A DNA stretch of 49,661 bases from NCBI GenBank assembly GCA_016931185.1, contig JAFGFI010000146.1, positions 1-49,661 on the forward strand. The letters run 5' to 3'. The translations under genes were made by a program, and so were the position numbers. Source of the DNA: Anaerolineae bacterium (lineage in GTDB: Bacteria; Chloroflexota; Anaerolineae; B4-G1; SLSP01). Every line of letters starts with the position of its first letter. The stretch's first letter is position 1. Shown piece after piece: positions 31,167 to 40,134 of this stretch. Under the pieces are notes generated by a model. The model ran no database searches. It was not told where the DNA came from and saw only the letters and a program-made list of their open reading frames with translations.

Positions 31167-33212
31167 ATGATGCCTGCCTACAAACACGCCAGTTATGGGA
31201 GTGAAAGCATAACATTGCAAAATGCCCATATTCGCCTGGACGTCCATAGACGTCGCACCGGTTGGGGATGGGGAGAGATCTTTGCTGCTGATGGTACTTT
31301 TGTTGCTGTTCTTGATCATTTGGGCGAGGTATTGCTGCGCGATCAGGAAATCCCAATGCGTATGGAGAGCCAGGATATGCGGCACGAATATGGGTCTAAG
31401 GGCGAGACTTTGATCTTCGCCGTCAAATCTATTATCGTTAAACAGAAATTACAAGGAACTTCCTTTGAGAATTGGATTAATTATCCCCTTGATCAACATA
31501 TACTTGAAGGGGAAGTCACACTCACGCTTGATCCTGTCCGTCCCGTCATTTATCTTTCTCAACGTTTTGTGGCGAAGGGGAACGTTTACGCGCATTACGT
31601 GCGTGGCCCGTGGCTCAAGGTTGGCGCAGATGGTTTTGGCACGGCAAAGGATGATGCTATTTTCCCCGGTGTTGAATGGTTGGTGGGGGATGAATGGTCC
31701 AGTGGTACAGATTGGTTTAAAGACCCGTGGGCAAAGCGTTGGATGCCACATCCCCATAAAGTTACTGCGCCGGTTATGGCCATCAGTTATCATGAGCATG
31801 GTATTGGTCTGGCATGGAATCCCACACAGCGTGCCACCGGCTGGTTCAACTATCGTCATCAGATACCACAGCCGGTCTTTGCGTCCCCCAATTTTCTAGA
31901 CCGGCAAAACAATCACCTGTTGGGTTTGATGGTGCCAGATGTAAATGTGGAAGCCCAGGAGAACCACATCGTTGCTGCGCCACCATTAGAACTTCATCCT
32001 GAACAAATGATACAGTTCGACGCTGAAATTTTCCTTTATGAGGGTAATAGCCTGGATGTGTTGGTGGATTGGGTTCGGCGGCACGGGATGCCACAGCCAC
32101 CTGAGCCGCGTTGGTCTTTGCCCGATGCCCTGGAGCGTATTGCCAGGGCTTATACCACGCACCTGTGGCACGAGAACAGGGGATTTGGGATACCACAGAA
32201 AGGCGTCATGAGTCCTCATGTGCCGCGCTTTGCCGAGCGCTTCTTGGCAAGATATCCAGACTCTCCCAGTGCGGCAGCGCTGCGTGAAAAAATTGCTTGG
32301 TGCGAGCAACAACCTGCTTTTCGCTTGAACCGGCGGGAGCTACCGGTTACTGAGACACGTGAGAAGTTGCTTAAACAGGGATATGACTTGTTATCTGACC
32401 AACGTGAGGACGGTTCTTTTCTCTTTGACCCAGATGGGCGTCACTATCGCAAGGACGATTTTGTGGTGGCTCGCGAATTTATTGAGCCAATGGGATTGGC
32501 GGGTGACACTGCATTAGATATCACGATCTTGCCCGCGTTGGAACTTTTGCACATCGCGCAAATGCTCGGTGATGCCGAGCCGGATACGGGCGATTTCCGT
32601 GAAGCTGCCCGTAAATCACTTGATTTTTGCTTACCTATGCGACGACCAGAAGGTGGCGACTTTTGGGAAACGCCGCTTCACGCGCCTAATTTGCTTGCTG
32701 CTGGACATGCCGCTAATGCCTATGTGTTGGGGTATCGTGCTTTTGGTGATGAACGTTATTTGAAAAAAGCCGTTCACTGGATTCGGGCGTTGCTTCCATT
32801 CACGCATCTCTGGCAGCCCAACCAACTTTCCATGCTTTATAACACCAAGCCCTGTCTCTGTTCAAGTGATTGGTATTTTGCCAACTGGGTGCGCGATCAT
32901 GTTCAGTGGGAGGTGTTGGAGACTTTTGCTCTATCCATTGACTTGGGTATTGACTGGGCTGACGTTGACCCGGAGGTGGATTGGCATACATATCATAAAG
33001 GTATTACTATTGCTGCGTTGCGTTGGATGGTCGATCATACCGACGCGCATTGGCTCCCCCACAATCTTCCAGATACCTACGAAGCCTATACCCAGGGGGC
33101 GTTTGATGATTGCTTTGCTGATACCCACAATAGCATGACGGGCAATTATGGGGGAATGGTCATCCTTCCTGATGTTATCGCGTATAATTTACTGGAGCTG
33201 TTAAAAACCTGA
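31167..33212 (+). CDS. Large putative glycosidase, beta-sandwich plus alpha/alpha barrel, family not assigned
   Basis: A 681-residue cytoplasmic-type protein without a signal peptide. The first 320 residues are strand-rich (LNPTQRATGWFNYRH-like, read AWNPTQRATGWFNYR). The second half (about 330-681) is helix-rich with repeated aromatic and acidic motifs, such as REDGSFLFDPDGRHY, HAPNLLAAGHAANAYVLGYRAFG, CSSDWYFANWVRDHVQWEVLETF and DCFADTHNSMTGNYGG. This layout is typical of six-hairpin, (alpha/alpha)6-barrel glycosidases or lyases. I cannot name the family. AAGGAGGG precedes the ATG. It closes the LacI-linked operon. A relic of the 3' end of a close homologue lies at 39999-40055. Confidence 0.6.
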   Translation: MMPAYKHASYGSESITLQNAHIRLDVHRRRTGWGWGEIFAADGTFVAVLDHLGEVLLRDQEIPMRMESQDMRHEYGSKGETLIFAVKSIIVKQKLQGTSFENWINYPLDQHILEGEVTLTLDPVRPVIYLSQRFVAKGNVYAHYVRGPWLKVGADGFGTAKDDAIFPGVEWLVGDEWSSGTDWFKDPWAKRWMPHPHKVTAPVMAISYHEHGIGLAWNPTQRATGWFNYRHQIPQPVFASPNFLDRQNNHLLGLMVPDVNVEAQENHIVAAPPLELHPEQMIQFDAEIFLYEGNSLDVLVDWVRRHGMPQPPEPRWSLPDALERIARAYTTHLWHENRGFGIPQKGVMSPHVPRFAERFLARYPDSPSAAALREKIAWCEQQPAFRLNRRELPVTETREKLLKQGYDLLSDQREDGSFLFDPDGRHYRKDDFVVAREFIEPMGLAGDTALDITILPALELLHIAQMLGDAEPDTGDFREAARKSLDFCLPMRRPEGGDFWETPLHAPNLLAAGHAANAYVLGYRAFGDERYLKKAVHWIRALLPFTHLWQPNQLSMLYNTKPCLCSSDWYFANWVRDHVQWEVLETFALSIDLGIDWADVDPEVDWHTYHKGITIAALRWMVDHTDAHWLPHNLPDTYEAYTQGAFDDCFADTHNSMTGNYGGMVILPDVIAYNLLELLKT

Positions 33213-33552
33213 GTTTCAAGTATTGTTGCTATGGCACGATTGCAAAAACCGGGATTTTAGAAACAACGTCCACGGAGATTGTGCCAGTATATTATAAAAC
33301 TGGCCCAATCTGAGCCGCTGCTGCAAAATTTTGACGGACACCCGGCTGACCAGAATGGATTGACATTTAGCGTAACTGCTGTAATATACTAATTGCTTAC
33401 GTGATCATTACGAAGAACGTGGAGCCGTTTTCCACCGATCCTTTGAGGAAAGGAGGTGTCTATCGAATCATTCCTGCGATGTTTTTTTTGTGTCACAATC
33501 TTGCGTTGTAAAATTTCACTCACATATTCAGAAGGAAGGAGATTTTTAGACT
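33213..33552. other. 340-base leader region of the Opp operon
   Basis: The region holds a small weak hairpin (GCCAGT...ACTGGC near 33283-33303), a candidate promoter (33360-33390) and a full-strength Shine-Dalgarno sequence AAAGGAGGTG (33449-33458). The latter has no good start codon at the usual spacing; the next ATG (33479) opens only a 10-codon frame ending TAA at 33511. The real ribosome binding site of the binding-protein gene, GGAAGGAG, is close to 33553. Confidence 0.5.
33360..33390 (+). promoter_or_regulatory. Candidate promoter of the Opp operon
   Basis: TTGACA (33360-33365) is a perfect -35 box. The -10 is either TAATAT at 16-base spacing or TATACT at 19-base spacing; neither is ideal. 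An imperfect palindrome CGTGATCATTACG follows at 33400-33412, where a repressor could bind. Confidence 0.4.
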
Positions 33553-35496
33553 ATGAAACGCTACATTGTTATCCTCTTTAGCATCTTGATGATCCTTAGC
33601 ATGGTACTATCTGCTTGTGCTACACCTACCCCCCAGATCATCAAGGAAACCGTCGAGGTCGAGAAAGTCGTTGAGAAGACTGTCGAAGTCGAAAAGATCG
33701 TCGAGAAGACCGTTGAGGTCGAGAAAATCGTCGAGAAGACCGTTGAGGTTCTGGTGACACCTGAAGCAGAAGAAGGGGCTTTGCCCCGCCAGGAAACCTT
33801 GTACTACAATGGTCTACAGTGGGGCCCGGTTGTGGGTTGGAATCCGTACTCTGGCAGCAACAACATGGCGTTTATGGCCCAGGGAGACGCTGCTCGCGTC
33901 CCAATGTTTGAAACCCCGTATCTGTACAATATGCTCGATGGCCAGCAGTATCCGCTGTTGGCGGATGGCCCCTGGTCATGGAACGAAGATATGACCGAAA
34001 TCACTTTTAAGCTCAAGGAAGCCGCATATTGGAGTGATGGTACTCCGGTGACTGCGGAGGATGCTGCCTATACCTGGGCGACCAATATTAAGTACAATAC
34101 AAGTACGGGTGCTGGTTATAAGAATTACATCGAAACCGTCGAAGCGGTGGATCCTCAGACGGTTGTGGTCAAGGCCAAACTGGATGATGCGGGTAAGGCC
34201 GTCAATCCTTTGTCTGTCGCCGCCTACGTGAGCAGTGTCTATGTCGTCCAGAAAGCCTGGACGGAGACGCTTGAAGAGCGCTCCGGTGGCGATTCTTCTA
34301 AGTTGCAGGCGGACACTGCGGAGGATGTGGTTTACTCCGGTCCCTATCACAAATTCTTCGCCGACGATACGAAAGTTGTTCTCGTCCGGGATGACAATTA
34401 CTGGGGTCAGGATGCCAGCATGTGGGGCAAGCTGCCCGCTCCGAAGTATCTGGCGCACACGATCTTTAAGGACAACGCCGCTGGTTCTGTTGCGTTGGCA
34501 AAAGGTGAAGTGGATGTCAGCCAGCAGTTCAACTCGAACATCCAATTGCTGTGGCTCAACTATGGTCTGCCCATCTCCACCTATTTGCCCGAGGCTCCCT
34601 ATGGTATTGGTGCCAGCCTCCCGACTGCCTGGTACAACCTGAATTCTTACGGTTTGGACCAGGTCGCGGTGCGTAAGGCCATCGCCATTGCAGTGGACTA
34701 TCCTACCATCATTGCCAACGCCATGACCAACCAATCGGCTACGTTTGATCAGGTTCCGCGCTCACTCATGAACCCGACCGACGGTGAACAGGCTACGTAC
34801 GATCATGAGGCTGTCAAGGATCTGCAGTGGGCTGGCAACGATGTCGAAGGCGCTAAGGCCATCTTAGATGAAGCCGGCATCGTTGATACTGATGGCGACG
34901 GTTGGCGCGAATACAACGGTCAAAAGCTCAGTTATATTGCCACCTGCCCCAATGGCTGGTCCGATTGGCAAGCTGCGATTGAAGTAGTAGCGGCTGCCGG
35001 AAAAGAAATCGGGATTGATATCACGACCAACTATCCCGAATGGTCCGTGTATCAGACCATCGTCACCAAATCGGATGCCCCGCTACCCGAGGGCTATGAT
35101 ATCTTCATGATGGGTACCGGTGGCGCTGGTCCCACCCAACCTTGGGCACGTGTCCGTCAGATAATGAGTTCCGAATGGATCGGTTTACCGAGCAACTGGA
35201 ATGGCAACTACGGTGGATATAGCAATCCAGAAGCCGATGCCTTGATCCAGGCAATCCCCGGTGAAACAGATCCTGACAAAGTGAAGGAGATGTACACGGA
35301 ATTGGTCAGAATTTATTTGACCGATATTCCTTCCTTCACGCTCATGTATCGTCCTCAAGTGTTCCACGCGGTGAACGAGACGATCTGGACGAATTTCCCA
35401 CACCAGGATGACGGCACCGAACCACCTGTCCCGCCGACGATTTGTCTTGATGGCTGGGGCGTTGCGTGTCTCTACAACATCACGCTTGTAGAGTAG
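33553..35496 (+). CDS. Opp/Dpp-type ABC transporter substrate-binding lipoprotein, probably oligosaccharide-binding
   Basis: A 647-residue SBP_bac_5-family binding protein. It has a signal peptide with lipobox LSAC (Cys about 22). A linker at residues about 30-70 consists of repeated [13 protein letters not shown] blocks, often seen in Chloroflexota binding proteins. The body has the family motifs [26 protein letters not shown], given here as its ends ITFKLKE and [20 protein letters not shown] and many Trp residues recall the Opp-like proteins of Thermotogales that bind cello- or manno-oligosaccharides. Flanking glycosidases support a sugar ligand, but a peptide ligand cannot be excluded. GGAAGGAG lies about ten bases upstream of the ATG. 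Confidence 0.88.
   Translation: MKRYIVILFSILMILSMVLSACATPTPQIIKETVEVEKVVEKTVEVEKIVEKTVEVEKIVEKTVEVLVTPEAEEGALPRQETLYYNGLQWGPVVGWNPYSGSNNMAFMAQGDAARVPMFETPYLYNMLDGQQYPLLADGPWSWNEDMTEITFKLKEAAYWSDGTPVTAEDAAYTWATNIKYNTSTGAGYKNYIETVEAVDPQTVVVKAKLDDAGKAVNPLSVAAYVSSVYVVQKAWTETLEERSGGDSSKLQADTAEDVVYSGPYHKFFADDTKVVLVRDDNYWGQDASMWGKLPAPKYLAHTIFKDNAAGSVALAKGEVDVSQQFNSNIQLLWLNYGLPISTYLPEAPYGIGASLPTAWYNLNSYGLDQVAVRKAIAIAVDYPTIIANAMTNQSATFDQVPRSLMNPTDGEQATYDHEAVKDLQWAGNDVEGAKAILDEAGIVDTDGDGWREYNGQKLSYIATCPNGWSDWQAAIEVVAAAGKEIGIDITTNYPEWSVYQTIVTKSDAPLPEGYDIFMMGTGGAGPTQPWARVRQIMSSEWIGLPSNWNGNYGGYSNPEADALIQAIPGETDPDKVKEMYTELVRIYLTDIPSFTLMYRPQVFHAVNETIWTNFPHQDDGTEPPVPPTICLDGWGVACLYNITLVE
33643..33750. repeat. 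Coding repeat for the VEK/VEV linker
   Basis: A 39-base unit (GTCGAGAAGAC-type core) is repeated about three times and encodes [13 protein letters not shown] blocks. The copies differ mainly at third codon positions. The linker is highly charged and helical, and would hold the binding domain away from the membrane or cell wall. Confidence 0.75.
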
Positions 35497-35512
35497 TCGT
35501 ATCTAGTAAAAA

Positions 35513-35549
35513 AACAGCCATGTTCTGCTAATCTCCGAACATGGCTGTT
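35513..35549. terminator. Hairpin after the Opp binding-protein gene
   Basis: AACAGCCATGTTC (35513-35525) and GAACATGGCTGTT (35537-35549) form a perfect 13-bp stem with an 11-base loop. The A-run precedes the stem, so the terminator-like T-run is on the minus strand. On the plus strand it is more likely an attenuator or mRNA-stabilising structure between the binding-protein and permease genes. Confidence 0.55.
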
Positions 35550-35567
35550 GATCGTTTGTACTCACTC

Positions 35568-35735
35568 AAGTGGGACGCACTTTTACGCTCAAAGGATTGT
35601 TAGCACGTATAACCGGTAAGGGGACGTAGAACGCGCTATGGAAAGCGTGGCTACATTCTAACACCTGTGCGCGCTATAAAAGGATTAAAATTACGAAACC
35701 GCATGATTGGAACGATCATCAAGTGCGTCCCACTT
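35568..35735. repeat. Inverted-repeat-bounded segment in the binding-protein/permease spacer
   Basis: AAGTGGGACGCACTT (35568-35582) and its exact reverse complement AAGTGCGTCCCACTT (35721-35735) bound a 168-base segment without a convincing gene. A similar sequence (GGTGGGATGCACTTT) occurs at 31008-31022. This may be a small repeat element or paired binding sites. I see no clear target duplication. Confidence 0.5.
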
Positions 35736-35777
35736 TTGGCTGAGCAGCTACATTATTTTTTATGGAGAGGTGTTGCA

Positions 35778-36782
35778 TTGAAAGGATACCGGAAGTATTT
35801 CCTCAATAAATTGGGTTGGTTTTTGATCACTCTTGTTTGCGCTTTCATATTGAACTTTGTCTTGCCTCGCTTGATGCCCGGAGATCCCGTGGCAGCTATC
35901 GTCTCAAGGATGGCTCAAGGTCTGAGTGACGCGACTGGGGTCCAGGCGATTTATCAGCAGTACACGGAATTGTTTGGCACCAATAAACCCATGCACGAGC
36001 AATTTTTCATCTATGTGAGAAATGTGTTGCGGGGTGATTTTGGTTTCTCGTTCAGCCAGTATCCCAGAACGGTGGCCGATGCTCTCAGGTCTTCCATTCT
36101 GTGGACGATAGGCTTGCAGTTCCCGGCGATTATCGTGGGTTGGTTGATCGGGAACACGCTGGGCGCGTTGGCGGCTTATCTCAAGGGAGGCTTTGATAAG
36201 GTCATCATGCCCATCAGTATTTTTGCAAGCAATTTTCCGGCCTTTGGTATGGCTGTCATTTTTATGGTCATTTTCGGCGTTGTATTGGAATGGTTTCCCA
36301 CCTCAGGCGGATATGGGTTTGACCTGATTCCTGAATTTAGCTGGAAATTTATTTGGTCCGTGATTGTCCATTACCAATTGCCGTTCTGGTCCATTGTGTT
36401 GATTGCTATCGGTGGCCAGGCAATTGGGATGCGCTCTATGGCCATCTACGAGTTGAATGCGGATTATGTAAAGTATGCCCGTTTCATGGGGATTAAAGAC
36501 CGCAAGATCATCGGTTATGTGTTTAGAAATGCAATGCTGCCGCAGATCACCGGTCTAGCATTATCTATCGGCACAATGGTCGGCGGCGCGCTGGTGGCAG
36601 AGATCGTTTTTAGTTATCCGGGGCTGGGGTACACGATCTTAAATGGGGTTATGGGACAGGATTATCCGCTGATCTCGGCCACTACTTTGATCATCACAGT
36701 GATGGTGTTGAGCGCAAACTTTATCATCGAAATCCTTTACGGTGTTATTGACCCGCGCATTAAAGCGGCGCAGGCTGATTAG
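35778..36782 (+). CDS. Opp/Dpp-type ABC transporter permease 1 (DppB/OppB-like)
   Basis: A 334-residue permease with six helices. The N-terminal helix reads [25 protein letters not shown], given here by its end [13 protein letters not shown], which is diagnostic for the DppB/OppB group. The EAA loop region has [20 protein letters not shown] followed by [13 protein letters not shown], and the end reads [16 protein letters not shown] and YGVIDPRIK. The TTG at 35778 is chosen as start because GGAGAGG lies eight bases upstream and the protein then begins [11 protein letters not shown], directly before the first helix; the upstream frame runs through the inverted-repeat segment. It pairs with the next permease. 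Confidence 0.88.
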   Translation: MKGYRKYFLNKLGWFLITLVCAFILNFVLPRLMPGDPVAAIVSRMAQGLSDATGVQAIYQQYTELFGTNKPMHEQFFIYVRNVLRGDFGFSFSQYPRTVADALRSSILWTIGLQFPAIIVGWLIGNTLGALAAYLKGGFDKVIMPISIFASNFPAFGMAVIFMVIFGVVLEWFPTSGGYGFDLIPEFSWKFIWSVIVHYQLPFWSIVLIAIGGQAIGMRSMAIYELNADYVKYARFMGIKDRKIIGYVFRNAMLPQITGLALSIGTMVGGALVAEIVFSYPGLGYTILNGVMGQDYPLISATTLIITVMVLSANFIIEILYGVIDPRIKAAQAD

Positions 36783-36813
36783 GTCGCTGTCGCTACCAGG
36801 AAAGGATGTTGTT

Positions 36814-38064
36814 ATGAAACATACCATTCGCCAAGTTTTTCACTCCGGCAAGTTTGTTATCGGTTTTTCCATTTTTGTGACGATTCTGTTGATTGTAATC
36901 ATTTATCCGCTAATCATCACCGATCCTCCCTTAGCGATCATCGCTCAAGGCACTTTCTTCGAACCTGGCATCTACGTGAACGTTTATGACAGCATGAGCG
37001 CACCTAAATATATACTTAATCTGAAGGGTGCTGATGCGAGGCGTATTGCCAGCAAGTTAAAGAATGATGATCGCCTTGCTATGAAGGAATGGCTCGTGGC
37101 TGTCGGGATTCCTGAAGATGAGATTGATATTGAAAATACCGCATTGCTCCTGGGTCTGTGGGAAAACAATTATGACCCCACGCAGAAGATTGCCGGGATG
37201 ACAAACGCCAAGCGCAATTACTACATCCGGCTCAATACCTCGCTCGAAGGACTTTTATCCACGGAGGGGGCAATCGTTGCCATAAAGAACGCAGAGACCG
37301 GTACCCTGGAGGAGACAGGTTCCGTTGTACAGTCTGGCTATGTGAATGTCAACCAGGTGGCGAACGTGCGGTTTTTGCCGCTTGGAACCGATAACTTCGG
37401 TAGGGATGTGTTGACAGAGCTGGTGGCGGCCACCCGTGTGTCGCTACAGATTGGTTTTGTCGCTGGTATCATTGCCACTTTGATCGGATTGACTCTGGGA
37501 TTGCTGGCGGGTTATATCGGCGGACTGGTGGATGACATCATTATGTTCATCACCAATCTTTTTACAGTTATTCCTAGCTTTGTGATGTTGATCTTGATTT
37601 CGTTTAGCATCGGGCAGGAAAGACGCGGTGCTGTCACCGTCGCGGTGGTGATCGGGTTTACTTCCTGGGTATGGACGACCAGGGCCGTGCGGTCGCAAGT
37701 GGTTTCGCTGCGCAATCGTGATCATGTTAATCTGTCGAAATTATCCGGGCACTCCATCATTTACATCATTGTCGCCGATATTCTGCCCTACATCGCTTCT
37801 TATGTCGTGATGGCGCTCATTTTGCAAATTTCCTCCGGTATTCTGGCGGAGGCCGGGTTGTCTATCCTTGGGTTAGGACCCAGAACAACCGAAGTGCCTA
37901 CGCTGGGGTTGATGATGAACTGGGCGATGATCTACCAGGCGCATATCCTGGGGAAATGGTGGGCGTATTTCCCTGTGCTTGTGACTATCGCGCTGATTAC
38001 ATTCTCAATGAATTTGATGAATACGGGCCTCGACCAGGTATTCAATCCGGCTTTGAGGGAATAA
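36814..38064 (+). CDS. Opp/Dpp-type ABC transporter permease 2 (DppC/OppC-like) with large extracytoplasmic insertion
   Basis: A 416-residue permease. The first helix (about 12-35) is followed by about 150 residues before [15 protein letters not shown], the conserved DppC motif; in ordinary DppC/OppC proteins this gap is only about 30-50 residues. The inserted part is hydrophilic and mixed alpha/beta ([30 protein letters not shown]), and would sit outside the membrane next to the binding protein. The rest has five helices and the EAA region [20 protein letters not shown]. The ATG at 36814 has AGGAAAGG upstream. Its stop overlaps the next start (TAATG). Confidence 0.88.
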   Translation: MKHTIRQVFHSGKFVIGFSIFVTILLIVIIYPLIITDPPLAIIAQGTFFEPGIYVNVYDSMSAPKYILNLKGADARRIASKLKNDDRLAMKEWLVAVGIPEDEIDIENTALLLGLWENNYDPTQKIAGMTNAKRNYYIRLNTSLEGLLSTEGAIVAIKNAETGTLEETGSVVQSGYVNVNQVANVRFLPLGTDNFGRDVLTELVAATRVSLQIGFVAGIIATLIGLTLGLLAGYIGGLVDDIIMFITNLFTVIPSFVMLILISFSIGQERRGAVTVAVVIGFTSWVWTTRAVRSQVVSLRNRDHVNLSKLSGHSIIYIIVADILPYIASYVVMALILQISSGILAEAGLSILGLGPRTTEVPTLGLMMNWAMIYQAHILGKWWAYFPVLVTIALITFSMNLMNTGLDQVFNPALRE

Positions 38065-39074
38065 TGGATATGTCAAAAACAATATTAGAGGTCAATGAAC
38101 TGACGACAAGGTATATCACCCGCTTTGGGGAGAGTATTTATGCGGTTGACCACGTTTCTCTGCAGGTCGGAGAAGGAAAATCGTTGGGCATTGCCGGCGA
38201 ATCTGGTTGCGGCAAGTCCACGCTCGCCCTCAGCCTGATGGGGTATTACTTCGCTCCATTGCACTACATGAGTGGCGAAATTATCATTGATGGACGTAAT
38301 ATTTCTAGGATGGATCCTGATAATATTCGTAGATCGATATTGGGGAATGAGATTGCCTATATCCCCCAGGCCGCGATGAACGCGCTCAACCCTACTCTGA
38401 AGGTCATTAACTTTATTGAGGATGTAATCCAAGTTCATGAGTATGCCACCAAGAAAGAGATTTATGAGCGTGCCAGAAAGTTGTTTGAAACTTTAGGGCT
38501 TCCAGAGAGCACGTTGCATAAATACCCCGTTGAACTTTCTGGCGGCATGAAACAGCGCACGGTGATTGCGATATCTGTGTTACTTTCCCCGAAGGTGCTG
38601 ATTGCGGATGAGCCTTCCTCCGCGCTTGATGTCACTTCACAGAAGATGGTCATCAAGATGTTTAAGCAGTTGATGGAATATGGCTTGATCGACTCGTTGA
38701 TCTTCATCACGCATGAACTTCCGTTGCTTTACAACGTGACCGATGATATTATGGTCATGTACGCGGGCCAAATCGTGGAGAAGGGCACCGCACAAGAGGT
38801 TGTGTTTGATTCACTCCATCCCTATGCCAAAGGTCTTATGGGCTCGATCATCGTGCCTGAAGAGGGGCTACGGGATGTCAAACTGACTGCAATTCCCGGG
38901 GTGCCGCCCAATCTTAAAAATCCACCGTCTGGTTGCCGCTTTGCCGAGCGCTGCAAATACGTTCGGCCAGAATGTAAGGTACATGCCGTCGATCTTCGTG
39001 AAATTAAAGGTGGTCGCACTTACCGTTGTATCCTTTCGGAAGAAGAACTGAGGGAGGCATATAAAAATGGCTGA
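38064..39074 (+). CDS. Opp/Dpp-type ABC transporter ATPase 1 (DppD/OppD-like)
   Basis: A 336-residue ATP-binding subunit. Walker A is GESGCGKST, the Q-loop [11 protein letters not shown], the signature LSGGMKQR, Walker [13 protein letters not shown] and the H-loop FITHE. The C-terminal oligopeptide/dipeptide extension (oligo_HPY) has [14 protein letters not shown] and a last Cys in YRC, a Cys set that may bind an iron-sulfur cluster in this group. The start ATG overlaps the stop of permease 2 by one base. It forms a heterodimer with the next protein, which it overlaps by 8 bases. Confidence 0.92.
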   Translation: MDMSKTILEVNELTTRYITRFGESIYAVDHVSLQVGEGKSLGIAGESGCGKSTLALSLMGYYFAPLHYMSGEIIIDGRNISRMDPDNIRRSILGNEIAYIPQAAMNALNPTLKVINFIEDVIQVHEYATKKEIYERARKLFETLGLPESTLHKYPVELSGGMKQRTVIAISVLLSPKVLIADEPSSALDVTSQKMVIKMFKQLMEYGLIDSLIFITHELPLLYNVTDDIMVMYAGQIVEKGTAQEVVFDSLHPYAKGLMGSIIVPEEGLRDVKLTAIPGVPPNLKNPPSGCRFAERCKYVRPECKVHAVDLREIKGGRTYRCILSEEELREAYKNG

Positions 39075-39879
39075 GAAAAGAAAAGTATGCCTGAGCGGGT
39101 CAGGATTGACCAAAGTGTTTGGGCTTGGCCGCCAGAAAACAGTAGCTGTCGATCATGTGGATTTTAATTTCTATGAGGGCGAAATCATCTCGATCGTGGG
39201 CGAGTCGGGCAGCGGCAAGACCACTTTGGCGAAGATGCTTTTGGGATTGCTCAATCCTACCGAGGGTGAGATTTACTTCCAGGGGAAGAAACGCGATATC
39301 GGGACGCATAAGAAGAAAAAGGAATATTGGAAAAGTATTCAAGCGATTTTCCAGGATCCATTTTCATCATATAATATTTTTCATAAAATTGACGAAGTGC
39401 TTTTGGATTGTATTTACATGCGTGTCGGTCGAAAAATTCCGTATGCGACAAAGTTGGAGATGATGACAAAAGCGTGCAGCTTTGTCAATTTGAAGTTCGA
39501 GGAATTGACCAACAAGTATCCCTTTGAACTTTCTGGCGGACAGATGCAGCGATTAATGATTGCCCGTGTCTTTTTGCTGATGCCAAGGATACTGCTGGCC
39601 GACGAGCCAACCTCGATGATTGACGCCTGTTCCCGCGCGACTATCCTGGACATGCTGATGCAATTGCGTAACGAAATCGGGATGACGATCATTTTTATCA
39701 CCCATGATATAGGTCTGGCGTATTATGTTTCTGACAGTGTCTATATCATGGAGCATGGAAACATTGTTGAACATGGATCTGCCGATGAGGTGATTTTGAA
39801 CCCGAAAGAGGCATATACCCAACGCCTGATCAATGATGTGCCTAAGATCTATGAAGAGTGGGATCTCTCAACTGTGTGA
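39067..39879 (+). CDS. Opp/Dpp-type ABC transporter ATPase 2 (DppF/OppF-like), short form
   Basis: A 270-residue ATP-binding subunit with Walker [11 protein letters not shown]-loop [10 protein letters not shown], signature LSGGQMQR, Walker [13 protein letters not shown] and H-loop FITHD. It lacks the usual C-terminal oligo_HPY extension and ends soon after the nucleotide domain. The D-loop reads SMID where most members have SALD. It is the last gene of the Opp operon and is followed by a terminator at 39954. Confidence 0.92.
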   Translation: MAEKRKVCLSGSGLTKVFGLGRQKTVAVDHVDFNFYEGEIISIVGESGSGKTTLAKMLLGLLNPTEGEIYFQGKKRDIGTHKKKKEYWKSIQAIFQDPFSSYNIFHKIDEVLLDCIYMRVGRKIPYATKLEMMTKACSFVNLKFEELTNKYPFELSGGQMQRLMIARVFLLMPRILLADEPTSMIDACSRATILDMLMQLRNEIGMTIIFITHDIGLAYYVSDSVYIMEHGNIVEHGSADEVILNPKEAYTQRLINDVPKIYEEWDLSTV

Positions 39880-39953
39880 CTCTATGACCGGCATCTGATC
39901 CATCCTCCAACAAAATTTAATTCTGGACCACTATATCATGTTAGGGTTCTCTT

Positions 39954-39990
39954 CGGCGACAAATCTCAAATTTGTCGCCGATTTTATATC
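39954..39990 (+). terminator. Rho-independent terminator of the Opp operon
   Basis: CGGCGACAAAT (39954-39964) pairs perfectly with ATTTGTCGCCG (39970-39980) around CTCAA and is followed by ATTTTATATC. The stem is GC-rich at its base, and it lies 75 bases after the last Opp stop codon. Confidence 0.8.
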
Positions 39991-39998
39991 TCTAAAAT

Positions 39999-40055
39999 AT
40001 GGTTATCCTTCCTGATATTATCGCATATAATTTACTGGAGGTGTTAAAACCCTGA
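39999..40055 (+). pseudogene. Relic of the 3' end of a homologue of the large glycosidase gene
   Basis: Read in frame, this gives MVILPDIIAYNLLEVLKP and a stop, against MVILPDVIAYNLLELLKT at the C-terminus of the protein at 31167-33212. Over 66 bases (33156-33220 against 39999-40063) I count 6 differences, several of them synonymous, and the match continues about 8 bases past the stop. No other part of such a gene precedes it, because the Opp terminator is directly upstream. It is a truncated remnant left by a rearrangement, not a functional gene. Confidence 0.8.
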
Positions 40056-40134
40056 GCTTCAAGTTCCAGATTTTAGTTATTTCATTCAGAGCCTGAAGTG
40101 TAAGGATAAAAAATTAGAACACTGTAACCTAATT

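Noticed and set aside
33976..34734. Minus-strand frame of 252 codons opposite the Opp binding-protein gene
   Set aside because: Shadow of a well-supported gene, with no recognisable domain.
35513..35549. Plus-strand intrinsic terminator inside the Opp operon
   Set aside because: The A-run is before the stem and there is no T-run after it on the plus strand; the downstream permease genes clearly belong to the same system.
35667..35777. Upstream start for Opp permease 1
   Set aside because: The extra 37 residues come from the inverted-repeat segment. The TTG at 35778 has a proper ribosome binding site just before the first helix.
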